A DNA stretch of 64,000 nt, from NCBI GenBank assembly GCA_019358945.1, contig JAHHIE010000011.1, forward strand, positions 1 to 64,000. Direction: 5' to 3'. Shown piece after piece: positions 29,528 to 39,573 of the stretch. The notes beneath the pieces were generated by a model. It had not been told where the DNA came from. It did not search any database and was given only the letters and a program-made list of their open reading frames with translations. Origin of the DNA: Stenomitos rutilans HA7619-LM2 (GTDB taxonomy: Bacteria > Cyanobacteriota > Cyanobacteriia > Leptolyngbyales > Leptolyngbyaceae). The position numbers and the translations under genes are program-made. Each line of letters opens with the position of its first letter. The stretch's first letter is position 1.

Positions 29528-30433
29528 TTATCCCCTTGCACCTAAAATCATGCCAGCTAGTAGCACAAAACCGATCGCAACGTTTTGTTTAAAGAGTTGG
29601 GCGTAGGTGTGGTGTGGAATGGTTTTCTGGCAGAGGCGGTAGTATTGCCATGCCCAGAGGAGAGCGGCGATCGCTAGCGTGATCCAGAACGCTATGCCTA
29701 GAGACATCACGAGGCCCAGTTGCCATAAGCAAAGAACGGTACCTGCGTAAAAGAGACCGACTGCGTGCGCTACGTAGGCACCGAAGAAGAGGGCACCCGA
29801 TTTGATGCCAATGCGGCGATCATCATCGCGATCGGACATGGCGTAGACAATATCGAAGCCGAGCGTCCACAGTACAGTAGCTCCCCAGAGCAGCCAGGTC
29901 GCGGTGCCCAGACAGGGCGTTGGTGCAGGAGTTGCATTACAGCTAACGGCACTCCAACTAATGAGGACGGCAAAGCCCCAGGCGATCGCCAACACCAACT
30001 GCGGGATGGGAAACAGGCGCTTTGCTAGTGGATACAGCACAATCACGGGCACGGCTGCCACGCAGAGCCAAAAGGTAAGCGGGTTGAGATACAGTGATAG
30101 CCCCCACGCGCAGACAAACGCAACCAGCGCAATGACAATGCCAACCTTAACGGAAAGAGTTCGTGCTGCCAGCGGACGGCTACGGGTGCGCTGCACTTTA
30201 GGGTCAATGTCTCGATCCCAAAGGTCATTGACAACGCAGCCTGCCGCACTGGTTGCCAGCGTTCCCAGGACAATGACTCCGATCAGCAGTGGTGGTGGAG
30301 TCCCTCGTGCGGCAAGCACAACAGCCCACAGTGCAGGAATCATTAAAATCAGGCGACCTTCTGGCTTATCCCAGCGTAGAAGCCGAAAAACGGTTAGCCA
30401 GGTAGGTGCAGGGCGTTCAGGGGAAGCAGTCAT
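29528..30433 (-). CDS. ubiA: 4-hydroxybenzoate polyprenyltransferase
   Basis: Multi-TM; VNDLWDRDIDPKVQRTRSRPLAA and YAMSDRDDDRRIGIKSGA motifs. Confidence 0.92.
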   Translation of the reverse strand: MTASPERPAPTWLTVFRLLRWDKPEGRLILMIPALWAVVLAARGTPPPLLIGVIVLGTLATSAAGCVVNDLWDRDIDPKVQRTRSRPLAARTLSVKVGIVIALVAFVCAWGLSLYLNPLTFWLCVAAVPVIVLYPLAKRLFPIPQLVLAIAWGFAVLISWSAVSCNATPAPTPCLGTATWLLWGATVLWTLGFDIVYAMSDRDDDRRIGIKSGALFFGAYVAHAVGLFYAGTVLCLWQLGLVMSLGIAFWITLAIAALLWAWQYYRLCQKTIPHHTYAQLFKQNVAIGFVLLAGMILGARG

Positions 30434-30467
30434 AGAGAAAACTGGAATAGAGGGTCAACAAGATATC

Positions 30468-30543
30468 TTGACCAAAACCTCGGAGGTTTAAGCAACGACA
30501 TCAATAATGCTTGATTCCTGGTTCAAACCTCCGAGGTTTGCGT
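30468..30543 (-). repeat. Inverted-repeat element related to the core of the 45933-46031 MITE
   Basis: TTGACCAAAACCTCGGAGGTTTAAGCAAC...CTGGTTCAAACCTCCGAGGTTTGCGT matches the reverse complement of the 45933-46031 core. Confidence 0.7.
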
Positions 30544-30556
30544 CGGTCGTATTGAA

Positions 30557-31666
30557 TTAATTCTCGTTCCTCAGCATGCGCTGCTGTACCTGTTGAAGCT
30601 GCTGACTATCTTTTTGCCAGATCGTCCATGCGCTGAGGCGAAGTGACACTTTTTCGCCGCTGGCATCGGTGGTCAAACCGTATTTTTGCCGCAGCATGGT
30701 CGCGTCTGCCAGAGAAACGGGTACGAACTGATCGAAAACATCATCATAAAGCCACTGGGTGTTTGCGGCTTTGAAGGCCAGGTAGTCTTTCCACAACTTG
30801 AGAACAAGCTGATGATCGCTGATCGCGGCTGCTAGCACGGGATAGATGGGATGACGTTTTGCCTCTGGCAGCGACGCAAACTGCTGAAAGGTTTTCTGTA
30901 AGGCCTCGACAAGACGGGTGTAGTCTTCGTAGCTAATGCCAATGCGCTGAGGGGTTAAATTTGCCTGGTAGACGTTATCTGGAATGCTTTTTAACTGAGT
31001 TGCGATCTCTGAAAAATGTTTGAGGGTCAGGATGGCTTGCTTTTCGGTGATGAGGCGCTGGGTGATTGCGTTTTGGTTACTGCGGTAGACGGGCAGTTTT
31101 GCCTGACTTTGTGCTGCGATCGCAGTGGTGGGTGGAATCGACTGAAGCATGGTAATCGCGGCTTCCCATTTTTCGCTGGCGCGCTGCCAAACTTTGAGCG
31201 TGTAGGGTGGCTTTTGAACGGTAACCGCTGCCTGCCATGCTAGTGTTTGAGCGGCTTTAAAGCGATCAGCGGCGGTTGTCTCGGTGGTGAAGCGATCGTT
31301 GATAGCCGCATAGTTAACCTGATAAACGGCTATTTTTTCCTTTGCCTGAGCTGAAAGGGCAGTTCCTTCGGGAATCGTTTCTAACAGGTTGATTGCCTGC
31401 CGCCACTTGACCCGCGCGGCTTGCCAGGTTTCAACCCTGTGTGGTGGATGTTGTACCATGACGGCTGCGTCCCAAGCGAGTTTGCGAGCTGCAATAAAGG
31501 TGCCGAGCGCTGACGTTGCCTGCGGGGAAGTCGCATCCGCAGGTGATGAAGCCGTTTTTACCGTTTGGCTGACCTCATCCGCAAAGCCGCGATTGTCAGC
31601 ATGACAGGCTGTTAGCAGCATCAGGCCGGTCGATAAAACGATGGTTAAACGCAAACAGTGCATCAC
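30557..31666 (-). CDS. Putative lipoprotein with an internally duplicated domain
   Basis: Lipobox LMLLTAC; AWDAAVMVQHPPHRVETWQAARVKWRQAINLLETIPEG and AWQAAVTVQKPPYTLKVWQRASEKWEAAITMLQSIPPT repeats. Confidence 0.7.
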   Translation of the reverse strand: MMHCLRLTIVLSTGLMLLTACHADNRGFADEVSQTVKTASSPADATSPQATSALGTFIAARKLAWDAAVMVQHPPHRVETWQAARVKWRQAINLLETIPEGTALSAQAKEKIAVYQVNYAAINDRFTTETTAADRFKAAQTLAWQAAVTVQKPPYTLKVWQRASEKWEAAITMLQSIPPTTAIAAQSQAKLPVYRSNQNAITQRLITEKQAILTLKHFSEIATQLKSIPDNVYQANLTPQRIGISYEDYTRLVEALQKTFQQFASLPEAKRHPIYPVLAAAISDHQLVLKLWKDYLAFKAANTQWLYDDVFDQFVPVSLADATMLRQKYGLTTDASGEKVSLRLSAWTIWQKDSQQLQQVQQRMLRNEN

Positions 31667-31947
31667 TTTCGATCGTGGATGATTGGAACTTGGAGGGGCA
31701 GTCCAGGTGCATTGCTAGACTGAGCCGTTGTGGCTCCTTACAGTTCTAACCTGCCTCAAACCAATGTGAAGGATGAGAGGATAGCATCACAGCGTACAAT
31801 CATGAGAGCGACCCGACGAACGGCGAGAGCGTGATTCTGTAGATAAAGCAAATAGATAGAGTAAATCGACGATGCTATTGTGCTCAAGTGTGGCTCAAGC
31901 CCCTGCTATCATCCTGGGACCATCCTAATTCACAACCCAATCTCTCT

Positions 31948-32676
31948 ATGACTGCTCGTTCTCAGCTTTACGAAGGCAAAGCAAAAATTCTCTACACCAC
32001 TGATGATCCAGCGGTGCTGCTTACCTACTTTAAAGATGATGCCACGGCCTTCAATGCCCAAAAGCGCGGCAGTATTGAGGGCAAAGGAGCCTTTAATTGC
32101 GCGATCGCCAGTCATTTGTTTAAGCAGCTAGAAGCCAGCGGCATTCCCACTCACTTCATCGAGCAAACGAGTGCAAATGAGATGCGGGTACAGGCCGTGC
32201 AGATTGTGCCACTTGAGGTGGTGGTCAGGAACATTGCAGCGGGTAGTCTCTGTCAACAAACGGGATTGAGCCTGGGCACTGTGCTGAAACAACCGCTGGT
32301 GGAGTTTTACTACAAAAATGATGCGCTGGGTGATCCATTGCTAACGCTCGATCGCTTACTCCTACTGGAGCTTGCCACAGCAGAACAGGTCGAGCAACTC
32401 CGAGTTATGGCACTCAAGATCAACGACGTGTTGCAACCGTTCTTTATGACCTGTGGTATCACGCTGGTTGATTTCAAGCTAGAGTTTGGACTGGATCAGC
32501 ATCAGCGACTGCTGTTGGCGGATGAGATTAGTCCCGATACCTGTCGCCTCTGGAATTTGACGGAGGATGATCCCAAGCAACGGGTCATGGATAAAGATCG
32601 CTTCCGTCAAGACTTGGGTGATGTGGCATCGGCTTATCGGCAAGTTATGGAGAGAGTGCTGCAACAGGCATTGTAG
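31948..32676 (+). CDS. purC: Phosphoribosylaminoimidazole-succinocarboxamide synthase
   Basis: QLYEGKAKILYTTDDPAVLLTYFKDDATAFN...LVDFKLEFG...LADEISPDTCRLW. Confidence 0.95.
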   Translation: MTARSQLYEGKAKILYTTDDPAVLLTYFKDDATAFNAQKRGSIEGKGAFNCAIASHLFKQLEASGIPTHFIEQTSANEMRVQAVQIVPLEVVVRNIAAGSLCQQTGLSLGTVLKQPLVEFYYKNDALGDPLLTLDRLLLLELATAEQVEQLRVMALKINDVLQPFFMTCGITLVDFKLEFGLDQHQRLLLADEISPDTCRLWNLTEDDPKQRVMDKDRFRQDLGDVASAYRQVMERVLQQAL

Positions 32677-32913
32677 CGATCGTTCTAAGATGAGGCTGTC
32701 TTGTCCGAAACCGTTTTCCAGGTAGTTGCTCCTGGTGCCAAAGCACTCATTCTGGCAAGCTCACTATATTGGTACCAAGCAATGCGGTAAAATTTCACAG
32801 TTTGTCTGTTGTTTTAATCTCGCCCAGGTTTAATCTGCCGACGTTTTTGCTGTTTCATGGGTCCTGCTTTAGACAGGGCGTGGTGTGTGGACGTGTCAAC
32901 TAATCCGAACAAT

Positions 32914-35373
32914 ATGCGTTTTTCTCCAGTTTTGGTGGCGTTTCTGGCTGCCACGGCAACGCTAGGTATGTCTAACACAGCCAGGGGGGAAGCTCCCGAC
33001 CCAGCGCTTGTGCGAGCGGCATCGAATCAGTCTGCGACAGCTACCGATAAAGGCTCGATTAACAAACCCTCGATCGGCAAGCCTGCGATCGTGAAACCAG
33101 TCGGGAACGCTGCGATCGCCACACCAGCGACGATCGTTCCGCCAGCGACCATCGTGACTCAGGCAAAAGCGAGTCAGGCAGAGTTACTGAGTGGGCTTTC
33201 TGCACCGTCAAGCGCGAAACGGACAAAAGCCAGTCAGCGGTCAAAGTCTGCTGTATCTGCGATCGCTCAAGCTGGGCCAGGGCAAGAAACTCCCAGCCAG
33301 ATTCAGCTAACGCCAGGTGGCAGCTCTCCCGCTCCACAGCCTAGCCCTGAAGCCTCCCCAACGCCAACCCCAGAAACCACCCCTTCTCCAGGTACCACTC
33401 CTGCCCCAGAAGCGTCTCCCGCTCCCGAAGCAACTCCCGCCCCAGAAACTGCGCCGACTCCTTCTGCACCAACCACAACGCCAGAGACGACTGCGCCTAC
33501 AGAACAAGAACCTCCTGTGCTGGTGAGTGAAGTCGTTGTCCAGGGCGTTGAAGGAGACATTCAGCAGCAGGTTTATCAGGCGATTCGGACGCAGCCAGGA
33601 CGCACCACAACGCGCACTCAGCTACAGGAAGATATCAACGCTATCTTTGGGCTGGGCTACTTTTCTAACGTGCGGGCCGTGCCAACCGATACTCCCCTGG
33701 GGGTACGCGTCACCTTTGAAGTGCAGTTAAACCCTGTGCTGCAAAAGGTGCAGCTAGAGGGCACAACCCTTTTACCAGAACCAGTGCTTACGGATGCATT
33801 CAGTGATCAGTACGGCAAAGTACTGAACCTGGTGCAGCTGCAGGAAGGCATCAAGAAAGTCAACAAATGGTATCAGGATAATGGCTATGTCCTGGCTCAG
33901 GTGGTTGAAGCGCCGCAGGTTTCGCCCGATGGTATTGTCACGCTACAAGTGGCTGAAGGGGTGGTTGAAGATATCCAGGTACGCTACGTCGATAAGGATG
34001 GCAACGAATGTAAACGAAACGATCAGGGTAAGTTTGTCCTTCTGGACCCTCAAGGCAACCCGGTCTTAAATAAAGAAGGCAAGCCAACTGGATGTCGGGC
34101 ACGCACGCGCCCCTATGTCGTCAAACGCGAGTTTGAATTGAAGCCTGGACAGGTCTTTAACCGCACTAAAGTGGAACGTGACTTACAGCGCGTTTTTGGC
34201 CTTGGCATTTTTGACGATGTGAAGCTATCGCTGTCACCGGGACAAGATCCCCGTAAAGTGGTGGTTGTGGCAAATGTGGTTGAGAAGAACACGGGATCGA
34301 TCGCAGCCGGTGCCGGGATTAGTTCTGCAAGTGGTCTCTTTGGTACTGTCAGCTACCAGCAGCAAAACGTGGGTGGTAACAATCAGAAGCTGGGTGCTGA
34401 GGTGCAGTTGGGGATCCGAGAAACGCTGTTTGACCTGAACTTTACCGATCCGTGGATTGGGGGCGATCCCTACCGCACGTCGTATACAGTGAACCTGTTC
34501 CGACGACAAACTATCTCGCTCATCTTTGATGGTGGCCCAAGGGATGTGAACCTGCCAAACGGCGATACCCCCAGAGTCGTGCGGACAGGAGCAGGGGTTA
34601 GCTTCTCACGTCCGCTAAATGGTAATCCGTATACCCGACCCGAATGGGCTGCTTCACTGGGCTTCCAGTATCAGCGCGTCAGAATTAATGATGGTGACGG
34701 CAGACTAAGCCCACGAGATGAATTTGGTAACAACCTCAGCTTTAGCGGCGAGGGCAAAGACGATTTGTATACGGTGCAGTTTGGGGTCGTGCGCGATCGT
34801 CGTAATGACCTCCTGCGACCCACAGCAGGATCGTTGCTGCGACTGGGAACTGAGCAATCGATCCCTCTGGGTAAGGGTAATATTCTCTTGAACCGATTGC
34901 GGGCAAGCTACAGCTTCTACATACCCACACGCCTCCTACAATTTACACCTGCCTGCCGCGATCCCAAATCTAGAGACTGCCCGCAAACCTTTGCCTTCAA
35001 CGTTCAAGGAGGTACGGTGTTGGGTGATTTACCCCCCTACGAAGCGTTTGCCTTAGGCGGCAGTAACTCAGTCCGGGGGTATGACGAAGGCGATCTGGGC
35101 AGTGCCAAGACCTTCCTTCAGGCAACCGTCGAGTATCGCTTCCCGGTGTTTTCTGTCATTTCGGGTGCGCTTTTCTTGGATGCCGCTACCGACTTTGGCA
35201 CTGGCGATAACGTTCCAGGTAATCCAGCAGGCGTTCGTGGCAAGCCAGGAGAAGGCTTTGGCTATGGCTTGGGTTTGCGGGTGCAGTCACCTTTGGGACC
35301 GATTCGGATTGACTTTGGTATTAACGATAGCGGTGATACGCAGTTCCACTTCGGTATCGGAGAGCGCTTCTAA
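32914..35373 (+). CDS. Omp85/BamA-type outer membrane assembly protein
   Basis: POTRA repeats, Pro-rich linker, C-terminal barrel with [29 protein letters not shown] and terminal FHFGIGERF. Confidence 0.92.
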   Translation: MRFSPVLVAFLAATATLGMSNTARGEAPDPALVRAASNQSATATDKGSINKPSIGKPAIVKPVGNAAIATPATIVPPATIVTQAKASQAELLSGLSAPSSAKRTKASQRSKSAVSAIAQAGPGQETPSQIQLTPGGSSPAPQPSPEASPTPTPETTPSPGTTPAPEASPAPEATPAPETAPTPSAPTTTPETTAPTEQEPPVLVSEVVVQGVEGDIQQQVYQAIRTQPGRTTTRTQLQEDINAIFGLGYFSNVRAVPTDTPLGVRVTFEVQLNPVLQKVQLEGTTLLPEPVLTDAFSDQYGKVLNLVQLQEGIKKVNKWYQDNGYVLAQVVEAPQVSPDGIVTLQVAEGVVEDIQVRYVDKDGNECKRNDQGKFVLLDPQGNPVLNKEGKPTGCRARTRPYVVKREFELKPGQVFNRTKVERDLQRVFGLGIFDDVKLSLSPGQDPRKVVVVANVVEKNTGSIAAGAGISSASGLFGTVSYQQQNVGGNNQKLGAEVQLGIRETLFDLNFTDPWIGGDPYRTSYTVNLFRRQTISLIFDGGPRDVNLPNGDTPRVVRTGAGVSFSRPLNGNPYTRPEWAASLGFQYQRVRINDGDGRLSPRDEFGNNLSFSGEGKDDLYTVQFGVVRDRRNDLLRPTAGSLLRLGTEQSIPLGKGNILLNRLRASYSFYIPTRLLQFTPACRDPKSRDCPQTFAFNVQGGTVLGDLPPYEAFALGGSNSVRGYDEGDLGSAKTFLQATVEYRFPVFSVISGALFLDAATDFGTGDNVPGNPAGVRGKPGEGFGYGLGLRVQSPLGPIRIDFGINDSGDTQFHFGIGERF

Positions 35374-36266
35374 TGGAACCAGAAGTCAACCGTCAAACGC
35401 TAGAAACAGGCGGCTTTGGCAAGGGGCTACAACAAACGCTGCGGACTGGCTTTGTGCGATCGGGCATTGGCCTCCATACCGGAGCGTCGGTTCAGGTGCG
35501 CGTGTTACCAGCCACTGTAGGTCAAGGGCGCTATTTTGTGCGGGTTGATCAACCAGGTACACCAGTCATCAAGGCCCAAATAGCAACCGTTCGCCCAACC
35601 CAACTCTCGACTGAATTAGCCCAAGGTGAGGCCACGGTGCGGACAGTTGAGCATTTGTTAGCCGCGCTAGCCGCCTTGGGCGTGGACAACGCTCGCATCG
35701 AGATTAACGGGCCAGAAGTTCCGCTGCTGGATGGGTCGGCCAAGGATTGGGCAGAGGCGATCGTTCAAGTTGGTACAGTGCCCCAATCTGAACCGCGATC
35801 GGTCTGGGCACTGCCAGAGCCGCTATGTGTCCAAGAGGGCGATGCCTTTGTGATAGCACGTCCCTCTAGTGAACTGCGCTTTACCTATGGCATTGATTTT
35901 GATTTGTCCGCGATCGGCAATCAGTGGCACAGTTGGTCACCCGATGCAATGCGTGAAGAGTCCTTAACCTTTGCCGCTGTCATTGCGCCTGCCCGCACCT
36001 TTGGACTCGCCCACCAAATTGAAGCGCTCCGCGATCGGGGGCTGATCAAAGGCGGGAGTTTAGACAATGCGCTGGTCTGTGGCTCCGAAGGCTGGTTAAA
36101 TCCGCCGTTGCGATTTCTAAATGAACCAGTTCGTCATAAACTTTTAGATTTAGTAGGAGATTTGAGCCTGCTAGGAAACTTTCCCGTAGCGCATTTTCTG
36201 GCATACAAGGCTAGCCACCATCTGCATACTCAATTGGCACGTTCGATTGCCGCCCTTCACTGTTAG
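35373..36266 (+). CDS. lpxC: UDP-3-O-acyl-N-acetylglucosamine deacetylase
   Basis: [17 protein letters not shown]...[33 protein letters not shown]...[32 protein letters not shown] overlap with the preceding gene. Confidence 0.95.
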   Translation: MEPEVNRQTLETGGFGKGLQQTLRTGFVRSGIGLHTGASVQVRVLPATVGQGRYFVRVDQPGTPVIKAQIATVRPTQLSTELAQGEATVRTVEHLLAALAALGVDNARIEINGPEVPLLDGSAKDWAEAIVQVGTVPQSEPRSVWALPEPLCVQEGDAFVIARPSSELRFTYGIDFDLSAIGNQWHSWSPDAMREESLTFAAVIAPARTFGLAHQIEALRDRGLIKGGSLDNALVCGSEGWLNPPLRFLNEPVRHKLLDLVGDLSLLGNFPVAHFLAYKASHHLHTQLARSIAALHC

Positions 36267-36358
36267 CTACTCGTCGCCGCTTCCAAGTTTCCAGAAAAGA
36301 TAGTCGCTAACCAACATGTCCTCCGGCCCTACTGCACCTCTATCGAAGCCCTAAACCC

Positions 36359-36904
36359 ATGTCGATCTTCGCTGATGTCAATACTCCCGATGCTCCTTCC
36401 AGCCATGTGACAACGCCTCTTCAAGCTGAGATGGATCACATCTCCTCTGAACACTCCCATCCCGAAACTGAAGTGACCATCCCGGTTGAAGAGATTCAAA
36501 AGCTCCTACCCCATCGCTACCCGTTTTCGCTAGTCGATCGCATCATTAAGTACGTGCCAGGAAAATTTGCGGTTGGCATTAAAAACGTCACTTTTAATGA
36601 ACCTCATTTTCAAGGCCACTTTCCAGGCAGGCCGATCATGCCGGGCGTGCTAATTGTGGAAGCAATGGCACAGGTGGGGGGCGTTGTGTTGACACAAATG
36701 GCAGACGTGCAAAGCGGGCTGTTTATGTTTGCAGGTATCGATAAAGTGCGGTTTCGTCAGCCTGTCGTACCGGGCGATCAGCTTATCATGACAGTAGAGC
36801 TGCTCTCGGTGAAGCGCCGTCGTTTTGGCACCATGCAAGGACGGGCCGAAGTCGATGGACGGCTTGTGGCTGAAGGGGAACTCAAGTTTGCCCTTGTTGA
36901 TTAA
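36359..36904 (+). CDS. fabZ: 3-hydroxyacyl-ACP dehydratase
   Basis: [14 protein letters not shown]...[29 protein letters not shown]. Confidence 0.94.
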   Translation: MSIFADVNTPDAPSSHVTTPLQAEMDHISSEHSHPETEVTIPVEEIQKLLPHRYPFSLVDRIIKYVPGKFAVGIKNVTFNEPHFQGHFPGRPIMPGVLIVEAMAQVGGVVLTQMADVQSGLFMFAGIDKVRFRQPVVPGDQLIMTVELLSVKRRRFGTMQGRAEVDGRLVAEGELKFALVD

Positions 36905-37083
36905 TCACCGTTCAAGACTCACACGAGATTGCTGTTGGGCCAATCTATGTTCTCGATCTGCCGCGTTTTCAGTCTGTCTAAAATTTGTTTAGTGTGGTTA
37001 AACGGCTGAGAGTTTGCTGCGTTATCAGTTTCTACCCCGTAACGTGTCACCACTCCTACCCCATCCTCGATCGCTAATACCCT

Positions 37084-37917
37084 ATGGCAACCTTAATTCA
37101 TCCAACGGCTGTGATTCATCCTGGTGCTGACTTGCACCCAACGGTGCAGGTGGGTGCGTATGCGGTCATTGGTGCGCGGGTTAAGGTTGGCGCAGAAACT
37201 ACGATCGGCCCTCACGTCGTGCTGGATGGTTGGACAGAGATTGGCGCGAGAACTCGCATTTTTCCCAGCGCGACCATTGGCTCAGAACCTCAAGACCTCA
37301 AGTACGACGGCTCCGAAGGCTTAGTTAGCATTGGCGATGACAATTACATCCGTGAATACGTCACGATTAATCGACCCACCTATGCAAACGAAGCTACGTT
37401 GATTGGCAATGGCAATCTGCTCATGGCCTACGTCCACGTTGGGCACAACTGCGTGATTGAAAATCAGGTGGTTATTTCTAATGCTGTAGCGCTGTCAGGC
37501 TACGTTCATATCGAATCGAGAGCACGCTTGAGTGGGGTCTTTGGGGTTCACCAGTTTGTCCACATTGGGCGCTATGCGATGGTGGGTGGGATGAGCCGCA
37601 TTGTGCGTGATGTGCCGCCCTACATGGCGGTTGAAGGTAATCCTGCACGGGTGCGATCGCTCAATCGGGTTGGTCTCAAGCGTGCTGGCTTTGCAGATGC
37701 GATGGAGGGGAAACCGTATCAGGCGCTCAAGCAAGCTTTCCGCATTCTCTACCGTTCTGGCCTCTCCCTCAATGAGGCGCTGGAGAAGCTAGAAATGCTG
37801 CCATATGATGAACATGTGCATCACCTCCAGCACTTTTTACGATCGTCTCAGCAGCCAGGGCGACGGGGGCCAACGTCTGGTAAGCGAGTGGTAACGTCAG
37901 GTGATGACGATGATTGA
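37084..37917 (+). CDS. lpxA: Acyl-ACP--UDP-N-acetylglucosamine O-acyltransferase
   Basis: Hexapeptide repeats; IFPSATIGSEPQDLKYDG...NYIREYVTINR; AYVHVGHNCVIENQVVISN. Confidence 0.95.
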   Translation: MATLIHPTAVIHPGADLHPTVQVGAYAVIGARVKVGAETTIGPHVVLDGWTEIGARTRIFPSATIGSEPQDLKYDGSEGLVSIGDDNYIREYVTINRPTYANEATLIGNGNLLMAYVHVGHNCVIENQVVISNAVALSGYVHIESRARLSGVFGVHQFVHIGRYAMVGGMSRIVRDVPPYMAVEGNPARVRSLNRVGLKRAGFADAMEGKPYQALKQAFRILYRSGLSLNEALEKLEMLPYDEHVHHLQHFLRSSQQPGRRGPTSGKRVVTSGDDDD

Positions 37918-39265
37918 GCCAGAACATGAGACTGGGCATGAAGGCACAGTCATTCAAACGGATAACACCATTCCTCAGGTAACTGCTTCAACTCAACACT
38001 CAACACTCAACACTCAACACTCACCTCGCCCCATACGTCTGTTCATTAGTACGGGCGAAGTGTCGGGCGATCTTCAAGGATCGCTGTTAATTAAGGCGTT
38101 GAAGCGTCAGGCTGAACAACTAGGACTCGCACTAGAAATCTTGGCGATGGGGGGCGATCGCATGGCGGCAGCAGGCGCAACGCTCCTGGCGCATACCAGC
38201 GCGATCGGCTCGATGGGCATTTTTGAATCCTTGCCGTTTGTGTTGCCGACTCTCAAAGTGCAGCGTCAGGCGAAACGCTATTTGCAGCAGCATCCACCTG
38301 ATTTAACCGTTCTCATTGACTATATGGGACCTAATCTGGCGTTTTGTGAATATCTGCCAGCTCAGTTTCCCAAGGTTCCGATCATCTACTACATTGCGCC
38401 GCAAGAATGGGTCTGGGGCGATCAATGGCCGTGGGGAGTTAAGCTTTTTCGCTCTGATCTGGTGGTCAAAGCAACGAAGCGCATACTGGCGATCTTTCCG
38501 GGTGAAGCCAGCTATTTTCAACGCAAGGGGGGGCAGGTTGCCTGGGTAGGACATCCGTTGCTCGATCGCATGCAAAGCGCCCTCGATCGAAACAGTGCTC
38601 GCTCTGCGTTAGGCATTCCAGCTGATCAAACGGCGATTGTCCTCCTACCAGCCTCACGGCAGCAAGAGTTAAAGTACCTGATGCCCGTGATGTTTGCGGC
38701 TGCCCAGCAGATTCAGTCCAAGTTGCCCAACGTACACTTCTGGATTCCGCTGGCGTTAACCAAATATCGTGCCCTCATTGAGCAAGCCATTCAGCGCTAT
38801 GGGTTACAGGCTACTCTTCTCGAAGAGCCACGAGCCGCTGCCAGCGATGTTGCAGCGTCTTCGCCCACCCTTCAAGCGATCGCGGCAGCAGACTTAGCCA
38901 TTACCAAGTCGGGCACCGTTAATCTCGAAATTGCCCTGCTTAAAGTGCCTCAAGTCGTGATGTACAAAGTTAATCCGGTCACGGCCTGGATTTTAAACCG
39001 TGTGCTCAAGATTTCGTTGCCGTTTGTCTCGCCGCCGAACCTGGTAGAGATGAAGCCGATCGTGCCGGAATTTTTGCAGGATCAGGCAACGCCAGAAAAC
39101 CTGGTTCAAGAAGCGTTGGCGCTGCTGTTAGATCAGAACCGTCGTCAGACCATGATGGCAGACTATGACAGTATGCGTCGTGCTCTGGGCGATGTTGGCG
39201 TGTGCGATCGTGCCGCTCAAGAAATCTTTAGCCTGCTGGATGAGGCGGCAGATGGCAAGCGCTAA
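37901..39265 (+). CDS. lpxB: Lipid-A-disaccharide synthase with repeat-containing N-terminal extension
   Basis: IRLFISTGEVSGDLQGSLLIKALK...APQEWVWGDQWPWGVKLFRSDLVVKATKRILAIFPGE; N-terminus STQHSTLNTQHSP encoded by a heptad array. Confidence 0.93.
   Translation: MMTMIEPEHETGHEGTVIQTDNTIPQVTASTQHSTLNTQHSPRPIRLFISTGEVSGDLQGSLLIKALKRQAEQLGLALEILAMGGDRMAAAGATLLAHTSAIGSMGIFESLPFVLPTLKVQRQAKRYLQQHPPDLTVLIDYMGPNLAFCEYLPAQFPKVPIIYYIAPQEWVWGDQWPWGVKLFRSDLVVKATKRILAIFPGEASYFQRKGGQVAWVGHPLLDRMQSALDRNSARSALGIPADQTAIVLLPASRQQELKYLMPVMFAAAQQIQSKLPNVHFWIPLALTKYRALIEQAIQRYGLQATLLEEPRAAASDVAASSPTLQAIAAADLAITKSGTVNLEIALLKVPQVVMYKVNPVTAWILNRVLKISLPFVSPPNLVEMKPIVPEFLQDQATPENLVQEALALLLDQNRRQTMMADYDSMRRALGDVGVCDRAAQEIFSLLDEAADGKR
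37991..38024 (+). repeat. ACTCAAC heptanucleotide tandem array (4 units plus partial) inside lpxB
   Basis: actcaac x4 + actcac read directly from the sequence. Confidence 0.95.
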
Positions 39266-39573
39266 GAGAGTCGTTTTTTCATGCCGTTTTAAGCCGTGTT
39301 TAAGGCAGAACACTTAAGCTAAGCGTCGGAAAGCAGATGCCACATACCACACTTAACACTCATAACTCCCTCTCCCCTTACCCTTGCGTTCTCAATCTTC
39401 TCTGGCATTTACCTGATTAACGTCGATCGTCGCAGCCTAAAGCCAGTGATGCAGAAGACGAACGGATAGCTCAAGATTAGCTAGGCTTGAAAAGTACGAG
39501 TGCATTGGACTAATTAGTACGTTGGACTAGTTGGTGCGGATGACGAATACGTTGCTCCTGACGAGGTAGAAGT

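Noticed and set aside
33303-33560. Gly/Ser/Val-rich antisense ORFs in the Omp85 gene
   Set aside because: Artefact of the proline-rich linker read on the opposite strand.
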